Shown one piece after another: positions 1 through 4,381 of a stretch of 6,282 nt of DNA (positions within the stretch are counted from its first letter, which is position 1; every line of letters starts with the position of its first letter). Made by a program: the position numbers and the translations under genes. The notes below the pieces were generated by a model that saw nothing but the letters and a program-made list of their open reading frames with translations, had not been told where the DNA came from and searched no databases. The stretch is from CAZXCQ01 sp964639275 (GTDB lineage: Bacteria; Desulfobacterota; DSM-4660; Desulfatiglandales; Desulfatiglandaceae), in assembly GCA_964639275.1 (NCBI GenBank), contig CAZXCQ010000327.1, forward strand, positions 1 through 6,282. Reading direction: 5' to 3'.

Positions 1-23
1 CCCGCATAGCAAAGCTGGGACCA

Positions 24-38
24 TCCCGTCCTGCGGGA
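24..38. other. Small inverted repeat downstream of the cyclic-nucleotide-binding gene
   Basis: TCCCG and CGGGA flank a 5 nt loop (TCCTG), about 25 nt beyond the stop of the minus-strand gene ending at 63. Read on the minus strand, no U-rich run follows, so it is not a convincing intrinsic terminator. CCCGCA at 1-6 can alternatively pair with TGCGGG at 32-37. Bases 1-62 otherwise hold an AT-rich stretch with TTAATTAA (51-58) and no supportable gene. Confidence 0.2.
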
Positions 39-62
39 AGGTTTAATGGGTTAATTAAGATG

Positions 63-668
63 CTAAAGATCTACCATGAGTTCGGGATAAAGCCTTTTGG
101 CACACTCCGGACAGATCCCATGGCTGAATTCGGCTTCGGAATGCTTGCTGATGTAGTGCTCAATAGGGATCCATGAACCGTCGTCTTCGCGTATCTTTTT
201 GCAGCCGGCACAAATGGGCAGGAGGGTCTTGAGGGCTCTGAACATGATCTCTTCGGTCGCCCGGACACGCTGGCTTAACATCCGGAGCAGTTCTATTGCC
301 ATTCGTGGAGATTTCTCAATTTCCTGGAGCAAATCCCATCGTTCGAGACATAGGACCTGGGTGGGCTCTCTTGATATGACAGTTGCGGACCTGGCTAGAT
401 TATCTATAAGGGCCATCTCACCAAAGTAGGCACCCGGGCCAAAGGTGGTCAGATGCCTCTCGTTTTTCCCCCCAAGGCCCTTAATGACCTCGACCCTGCC
501 GCTAACAACCACAAAAAGCCCCTTGTCCTGGTCCCCCTCTCTGATGATCACCTCTCCCTCTTGAAAATCATGATAGTGGGCCTGCGCTGCGATTCGCTCA
601 AGGTCTTTCGGTTTCATTTTGGAAAACAGAGTGACCTTGGCCAAAAAATCTTCCTTATTCAAAGTCAT
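63..668 (-). CDS. Cyclic-nucleotide-binding domain protein with C-terminal CxxC...CxxC module
   Basis: This 201-residue predicted cytosolic protein starts at ATG 668 and ends with TAG at 63. Residues about 8-135 form a CRP/PKA-type cyclic-nucleotide-binding (cupin) domain: an N-terminal helix, the strand motif with E39 and G45, and a phosphate-binding cassette F82-G83-E84-M85-A86-L87 with R93-S94-A95. E84 and R93 are the residues that normally hold the ribose and cyclic phosphate, so ligand binding is plausible. There is no CRP-type helix-turn-helix. Instead residues about 149-197 hold C153xxC156 and C186xxC189 around a conserved-looking segment (KKIR, W166, HYI, EFSHGICPEC). I recall this module from C-termini of PAS and response-regulator proteins of Desulfobacterota; the paired cysteines suggest a zinc ribbon, which is inference. 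The start has only a weak upstream GGAAG, almost touching the ATG, with GGGGA 10 nt away. It may be a distal member of the MFS-PilZ transcript (106 nt gap). It is more likely a signalling adaptor than a DNA-binding regulator. Confidence 0.9.
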   Translation of the reverse strand: MTLNKEDFLAKVTLFSKMKPKDLERIAAQAHYHDFQEGEVIIREGDQDKGLFVVVSGRVEVIKGLGGKNERHLTTFGPGAYFGEMALIDNLARSATVISREPTQVLCLERWDLLQEIEKSPRMAIELLRMLSQRVRATEEIMFRALKTLLPICAGCKKIREDDGSWIPIEHYISKHSEAEFSHGICPECAKRLYPELMVDL

Positions 669-696
669 CTTCCATTGTCCCCAAAACTCGTAAGGA

Positions 697-712
697 CCAC
701 CTTTCAGGGTGG
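697..712. repeat. Short inverted repeat between the PilZ and cyclic-nucleotide-binding genes
   Basis: CCACC (697-701) and GGTGG (708-712) could form a 5 bp stem with a 6 nt loop, extendable past one A-A mismatch to about 694-715. It lies some 30 nt before the ATG of the gene at 668. No T-run follows on either strand, so it is not a normal terminator. It could be a weak RNA hairpin or chance. I see no convincing promoter in the 106 bp gap. Confidence 0.2.
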
Positions 713-774
713 ACTCAATGGAGAGGTTAAGACCCTTTCACCGCAAGATTACCGCGATCCGGAGATAGCCCTCC

Positions 775-1152
775 TCAATCCCGGTAGCGTTCCTCCAGCC
801 GTCTCAAGACATCAAGCGATCTTCGGGAATTCCACCCAAATCTACCCCCAAAAGGCATAAATCCGATGCCTGCAGTAGTCGAGAAGTCATTCTCCGACTC
901 ATTTTGCCACAAGACCCGTCCCAGGAGATCCACCGGGGCCTCATCCGGGACCAGAAGTTGCACCTTGACCTTCTGGCCTCTGCGAAATTCCTCGTCGGTC
1001 GCTACCGCAATCCCCCCTTTGCTGATGTTCAAGAGGGGAAAAGGCACCGAAAATCTCCTGAGAAAGGATAACACACCCAACCGTTTTAGTCTCGCCTTTC
1101 CGCCGGGTATCTCAAACCGAACCGCCCTTTTTCTCCCGGTAACGGTTGCCAT
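775..1152 (-). CDS. PilZ-domain protein (predicted c-di-GMP effector)
   Basis: This predicted cytosolic protein has 125 residues. The PilZ fold is indicated by an N-terminal basic box (R7-K8-R9-A-V-R12), the motif N42-I-S-K-G46-G47 matching the PilZ [D/N]xSxxG signature, the strand GRVLW (about 78-82) and the closing GIGF strand. PilZ domains bind c-di-GMP through RxxxR plus [D/N]xSxxG. Here the first arginine at strict RxxxR spacing is lysine (K8...R12), with R7 and R9 beside it, so binding is likely but not certain. The protein is a single domain with a basic C-terminal helix (RRSLDVLRRLEERYR). I chose ATG 1152 because AGGA at 1163-1160 lies 7 nt upstream; the in-frame TTG at 1155 adds one residue and is too close to that SD. 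The start is 12 nt after the MFS stop, so co-transcription and translational coupling are likely. A link to transporter control is inference from position only. Confidence 0.85.
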   Translation of the reverse strand: MATVTGRKRAVRFEIPGGKARLKRLGVLSFLRRFSVPFPLLNISKGGIAVATDEEFRRGQKVKVQLLVPDEAPVDLLGRVLWQNESENDFSTTAGIGFMPFGGRFGWNSRRSLDVLRRLEERYRD

Positions 1153-1159
1153 CAAAACA

Positions 1160-1163
1160 TCCT
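1160..1163 (-). promoter_or_regulatory. Ribosome binding site of the PilZ gene
   Basis: AGGA on the minus strand lies immediately after the MFS stop codon (TAG, 1167-1165) and 7 nt before ATG 1152. It favours ATG 1152 over the TTG at 1155. Confidence 0.55.
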
Positions 1164-1164
1164 G

Positions 1165-2421
1165 CTATCTTCGCTCTTGCCTTACAAGACACATCAAGAG
1201 AACCCCGAGCGCGGCCATCACCATGTCGATCGCAAAGGCATGGTCATACCGGCCCGTCATGTCTCTGAGTATCCCGCTTACCCAGTGGACCGATACCGCG
1301 CCAAAACCATAGAGGGGAGTCCAGGCACCGATCACTGTCCCCATCACCTCTCTTGGAAAAAAATCCCCTGCACAGGCGCCGTATATGGGAAACGTGGCCC
1401 CATAAAAGACCGCGAGGACCCCCACAAACCCATACAGCAAGACCCACGAATCTCCGCTCAAGAGGATCCCGGCCAGACAACCCGTTATAAAGACATTGGA
1501 AACAATAATGGTCCGTCTTCTGCCCAGATAATCGGATAAGGGCAGGATTGTCAAGACACCCGCAACCTGGCATATTCCGTGCACTGTGGCCAGGAGGGTT
1601 GCCTTTTGAAGCGGTAGCCCCACCTGGTACCTGGCATAGTCCACCATAAAGGTTGTAATGCCATACAGGCTGTATGATATACAGAGATAGGAAAACCCTA
1701 TAAGCCAGAATATCCTGTCCTTGAGGACAGTGGGGATAAACCCCACCTTCCGGGCAACTCCTTGTCTTGGCGAGCGAGTGTCCGCACCTTTTCGTTCCCC
1801 CCATGGCAGATACCCGGCCCGGGCAGGGTCGCTTCGCAACAAGAGGCCATTTGCCAGGACCATTGCCAGTGCGCCGGCCCCCAATAAATACCAGGAATAG
1901 CGCCAGCTGAACCGATTTACGATCCAGGGAAACGCGACCCCCATGGTGGCAAAACCCAGACCATAACCGGTTGAAAGTATCCCCAGGGCCAGCCCTCTCC
2001 TGTGCGGATCAAACCAGCGCTGAACCAGCGTAATAACGGGTGCCCACATCCCTGTGGCACCGATCCCGGCTATGGCAAATGAAAGACATGCCATCCAAAA
2101 GGACCCGGCCCTCCCCATCAGGAGGACACCCACCCCAAGGATAAATGCACAGGTTGTGATGACCCCGCGGGCGCCAAGCCGGTCCGTGAGATAGCCGACA
2201 AATGGTGTCAGGATCACATAGGGAATAAAATATGCATTAAAGATAGACCCCCCTGCAGCCCGGCTAAACCCAAGCTCATTGATCATCTCCGGAAGCGCGA
2301 TGCCATAACCCAGACGGACCGAGTAGTTGATAAAGAGATCAAAAAAGCAGGTCCCCAGGATGACCCATGCCCAATGAACAGATTGCCCTTTCCACGCAGT
2401 CATCCCCCCCCTTTGCGCCAC
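1165..2421 (-). CDS. Major facilitator superfamily transporter (OFA/monocarboxylate-like)
   Basis: This inner-membrane secondary transporter has 418 residues from GTG 2421, or 412 from ATG 2403. Counting from the GTG, TM1 begins near W17. The MFS motif A lies in the loop 2-3 position (G76-Y-L-T-D80-R81-L-G83-A-R85), and a related motif (LSDYLGRRR) sits in the second half. About twelve hydrophobic segments surround a basic central loop (roughly residues 200-230), with a signature RWFDPHRRGLALGI after TM4. That segment and a post-TM6 'DPARAGYLPWG' resemble the oxalate/formate antiporter and monocarboxylate branch, which moves small organic acids; the substrate cannot be read from sequence. TM1 contains D28 and R36, charged residues possibly facing the substrate path. 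GTG 2421 has AGGGGG 6 nt upstream and abuts the TGA of a leader ORF; ATG 2403 directly follows a G8 run. The promoter at 2504-2532 likely drives this gene and the PilZ gene. Confidence 0.9.
   Translation of the reverse strand: MAQRGGMTAWKGQSVHWAWVILGTCFFDLFINYSVRLGYGIALPEMINELGFSRAAGGSIFNAYFIPYVILTPFVGYLTDRLGARGVITTCAFILGVGVLLMGRAGSFWMACLSFAIAGIGATGMWAPVITLVQRWFDPHRRGLALGILSTGYGLGFATMGVAFPWIVNRFSWRYSWYLLGAGALAMVLANGLLLRSDPARAGYLPWGERKGADTRSPRQGVARKVGFIPTVLKDRIFWLIGFSYLCISYSLYGITTFMVDYARYQVGLPLQKATLLATVHGICQVAGVLTILPLSDYLGRRRTIIVSNVFITGCLAGILLSGDSWVLLYGFVGVLAVFYGATFPIYGACAGDFFPREVMGTVIGAWTPLYGFGAVSVHWVSGILRDMTGRYDHAFAIDMVMAALGVLLMCLVRQERR
2404..2411 (-). repeat. G8 homopolymer at the MFS start region
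   Basis: Eight consecutive G residues on the minus strand lie directly before ATG 2403, preceded by AAA. If translation starts at GTG 2421 the run is coding (end of AGG plus GGG GGG), and slippage would shift the frame. If it starts at ATG 2403 the run is the SD region, and length changes would alter SD spacing. Variation is not demonstrated here. Confidence 0.5.
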
Positions 2422-2475
2422 TCAGATCCCCCTGAAACAGACATCGCGATCATCCACCCTGGCGGGTCGGCTCAT
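2422..2475 (-). CDS. Possible 17-codon leader ORF upstream of the MFS gene
   Basis: ATG 2475 opens a 17-residue ORF (MSRPARVDDRDVCFRGI) ending with TGA at 2424-2422, which directly abuts GTG 2421 of the transporter gene in the same frame. A strong Shine-Dalgarno AAGGA (2486-2482) sits 6 nt before the ATG, and the predicted transcription start (about 2497) is some 20 nt further up, so this ORF has the best-looking translation start in the transcript. It may be a leader peptide that couples or tunes transporter translation. Alternatively it is the original N-terminus cut off by a nonsense TGA, or chance. A run of rare or amino-acid-specific codons typical of attenuators is not visible; it has four Arg and three Asp codons. 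I do not recognise the peptide. Confidence 0.4.
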   Translation of the reverse strand: MSRPARVDDRDVCFRGI

Positions 2476-2503
2476 TGTTTTTCCTTGATCATTCCGGAAG
2501 GGA

Positions 2504-2532
2504 AGTATAGGGGATCGATGGGTCGGGGTCAA
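2504..2532 (-). promoter_or_regulatory. Sigma70-type promoter for the MFS-PilZ transcript
   Basis: On the minus strand TTGACC (2532-2527) is separated by exactly 17 bp from TATACT (2509-2504). Each box matches its consensus at 5 of 6 positions. Transcription would begin near 2497, about 20 nt before the leader ATG at 2475 and about 76 nt before GTG 2421. It is the best promoter match seen in the window. Confidence 0.65.
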
Positions 2533-2557
2533 TTTCTTATTCCACATGGCCGAAGGA

Positions 2558-2587
2558 TTGACATTCCGTGCCCTGATCCGGTATTCC
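2558..2587 (+). promoter_or_regulatory. Candidate promoter of the ABC exporter pair, possibly leaderless
   Basis: A perfect -35 box TTGACA (2558-2563) is followed after 18 bp by TATTCC (2582-2587), which matches only 3 of 6 positions of the -10 consensus. Transcription from it would start at about 2594-2595, on the ATG itself. An alternative is TTGATC (2485-2490) with TATAGG (2506-2511), whose 15 bp spacer is short and which overlaps the opposing promoter. Confidence 0.35.
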
Positions 2588-2594
2588 TTCTCCC

Positions 2595-4379
2595 ATGAAG
2601 CCACCCACCCTACCCTTTGCCGAAACCTTCCAAAATTTCCTCCCTCTAAAACAGTATTTTGCCCAGAACCGCTGGCCATTGGCCATCGGGCTTCTAAGCC
2701 TGCTTTTGGTGGACTTTCTCCAGCTCCTGATCCCCCTGGTAATCAAGAGCGCCATCGATCTCTTGACCGCGCAGACCGCCACTATTCAGATACTCTTTCA
2801 AAAGGCCATAACCATCCTGGGAATCGCCCTGACCATTGCCCTGTTTCGGTTTATCTGGCGGCATCTCATATTGGGCCATTCCAGGAAGGTTGAACAAGGC
2901 CTTCGAAACAGGCTCTATGCCCATCTGCAGACTCTCTCCCTCTCTTTCTATCAGAGGACAAAGACCGGTGACCTGATGGCAAGGGCGATCAATGACATAA
3001 ACGCCATCCGCATGGCCACCGGCATGGGGCTTGTTGCCATGACCGATGGGACCGTGCTAGGGGTGGCTGCCATCGGGTTTATGATGTCAATCGATGTCAA
3101 GCTGACCCTTATCTCGCTCATCCCCGCGCCCATAATCGTGGTATTTACAAGGATTCTCACACGCCGGTTGGGAAGTGGTTTTGAGACGGTCCAGAGGACC
3201 TTTTCCGATCTTACCGAGCAGGTCAGGGAGGCCTTTTCGGGGATCAGGGTAATAAAGGCGCATGATCGGGAGTCTTGGGAATACAAAAAGATCAGGGAGC
3301 AGGGAGAACGGTATATCTCTGTAAATATGAGCCTTGCCAGGACACTGGCCCTCTTTTTCCCGATGATGGCAATCTTTACCAATGTGGGTCTTGCCATTGT
3401 GATCTGGCTGGGGGGTCGTTTGACCATCCTGGGAGATATCACCACGGGCGATTTTGTAGCCTTTATCAGCTATCTCAACCTCCTGACCTGGCCCATGATG
3501 GCCATGGGGTGGGTGACCAATCTCGTACAGAGGGGCTCCGCCTCTATGCGCCGGATCAACCGCATACTGGGTGAAGTGCCCGAAATCAGGGATGCGAGCG
3601 GCCGTGTATATCCTCATCCGATAAGGGGAAAGATAGAGATCAGGGGCATCGGTTTTAGATACCCCGGGCAGAATGATAACGCCCTGCGGGATCTCCACTT
3701 TAAAATCGACCCGGGTGAGACCATAGCCCTGGTTGGTCGTGTGGGCTCAGGCAAGAGCACCCTTTTGAACATCATCCCCCGCCTCCTGGATGTATCGGCC
3801 GGGTCGGTTTTTGTGGACGACCGGGACATACGAGAGATCCCCCTCAAGATATTGAGAGGAAATATCGGTTTTGTCACCCAGGAGGTCTTTCTCTTTTCCG
3901 ATACCATCCGGAACAATGTCCTTTTTGGCAGGGAAGCGATCTCCGAAGACGACCTGGAAGCGGCCCTCAGGACCGCCCATATCCTTGAGGATATAAAGAC
4001 CCTTGATAATGGACTGGACACAGGTCTGGGTGAGCGCGGGATGACCCTATCAGGGGGCCAGAGACAGCGGCTGACGATCGCCAGGGCCATTGTCGGCTCC
4101 CCGCCCATTCTGATCCTCGATGACGCCCTCTCCATGGTGGACACACGCACCGAAGAGAAGATCCTCAACCAGATCCTGGAGCTGAGACGCCATAAGACCA
4201 ACCTGATCGTCTCCCACAGGGTCTCCACCATCATCAGGGCAGACCGCATCCTGGTCCTCGATCGAGGCAGACTCGTTGAAGAGGGGACCCACCTTGAACT
4301 CCTTCGCAGCGGTGGGTTGTACGCCGCGCTTTATGAAGAACAGTTGATCGTCCAGGAACTGGAGATAGGGGCGAGGTAG
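2595..4379 (+). CDS. ABC exporter half-transporter, degenerate-site subunit (YheI/BmrC- or MdlA-like)
   Basis: This 594-residue protein has a six-helix type IV exporter membrane domain (TM1 about 28-50, TM2 66-89, TM3/4 147-187, TM5 252-272, TM6 285-305) fused to an ATPase domain from about 345. Visible motifs are A-loop Y356, Walker A G381-T389 (K387), Q-loop Q429, X-loop GERG 479-482, canonical signature LSGGQ 485-489, Walker B ILILD509-D510, D-loop SMVD and switch H541. Asp at 510 replaces the catalytic Glu, the hallmark of the non-hydrolytic subunit in heterodimeric exporters. Such pairs export drugs or lipophilic compounds; the substrate is unknown. The external loop between TM1 and TM2 is only about ten residues. 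ATG 2595 is the first start codon after an in-frame TGA at 2574, fits the family length, and has no Shine-Dalgarno before it. It is followed after 2 nt by its partner gene. Confidence 0.95.
   Translation: MKPPTLPFAETFQNFLPLKQYFAQNRWPLAIGLLSLLLVDFLQLLIPLVIKSAIDLLTAQTATIQILFQKAITILGIALTIALFRFIWRHLILGHSRKVEQGLRNRLYAHLQTLSLSFYQRTKTGDLMARAINDINAIRMATGMGLVAMTDGTVLGVAAIGFMMSIDVKLTLISLIPAPIIVVFTRILTRRLGSGFETVQRTFSDLTEQVREAFSGIRVIKAHDRESWEYKKIREQGERYISVNMSLARTLALFFPMMAIFTNVGLAIVIWLGGRLTILGDITTGDFVAFISYLNLLTWPMMAMGWVTNLVQRGSASMRRINRILGEVPEIRDASGRVYPHPIRGKIEIRGIGFRYPGQNDNALRDLHFKIDPGETIALVGRVGSGKSTLLNIIPRLLDVSAGSVFVDDRDIREIPLKILRGNIGFVTQEVFLFSDTIRNNVLFGREAISEDDLEAALRTAHILEDIKTLDNGLDTGLGERGMTLSGGQRQRLTIARAIVGSPPILILDDALSMVDTRTEEKILNQILELRRHKTNLIVSHRVSTIIRADRILVLDRGRLVEEGTHLELLRSGGLYAALYEEQLIVQELEIGAR
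4373..4376 (+). promoter_or_regulatory. Ribosome binding site of the second ABC subunit
   Basis: GAGG inside the last codons of subunit 1 lies 5 nt before ATG 4382. The stop TAG of subunit 1 (4377-4379) falls between SD and start, an arrangement typical of translational coupling that keeps two subunits in equal amounts. Confidence 0.55.
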
Positions 4380-4381
4380 CG

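Noticed and set aside
1..32. Minus-strand ATG at 24-22 with AGGA 4 nt upstream, open to the window edge (MVPALLCG)
   Set aside because: Only eight codons are visible and they overlap the inverted repeat at 24-38. It could be the start of the next gene, but the window cannot show it.
3..176. Open plus-strand frame from the window edge to a TGA near 174
   Set aside because: It runs antisense through the conserved cysteine module of the 63-668 gene and shows no recognisable protein character, so it is most likely a shadow frame.
2422..2424. Selenocysteine readthrough of the TGA before the MFS gene
   Set aside because: MFS transporters are not known selenoproteins, I see no obvious SECIS hairpin after the TGA, and normal start codons lie right downstream.
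2546..2563. Sigma54-like promoter (TGGC...TTGAC) before the ABC genes
   Set aside because: The -12 element lacks the essential GC (it reads GA) and the -24 element is only partial; a sigma70-type reading fits better.
2422..2679. Longer 85-residue minus-strand frame that contains the leader ORF
   Set aside because: Its upstream part overlaps the start of the ABC gene and both promoters; only the last 17 codons have a good ribosome binding site downstream of the predicted transcript start.
3614..4249. Long minus-strand frame of 211 codons inside the first ABC gene
   Set aside because: It is antisense to the conserved ATPase domain, with Arg/Ser-rich composition typical of a shadow frame and no domain signature.
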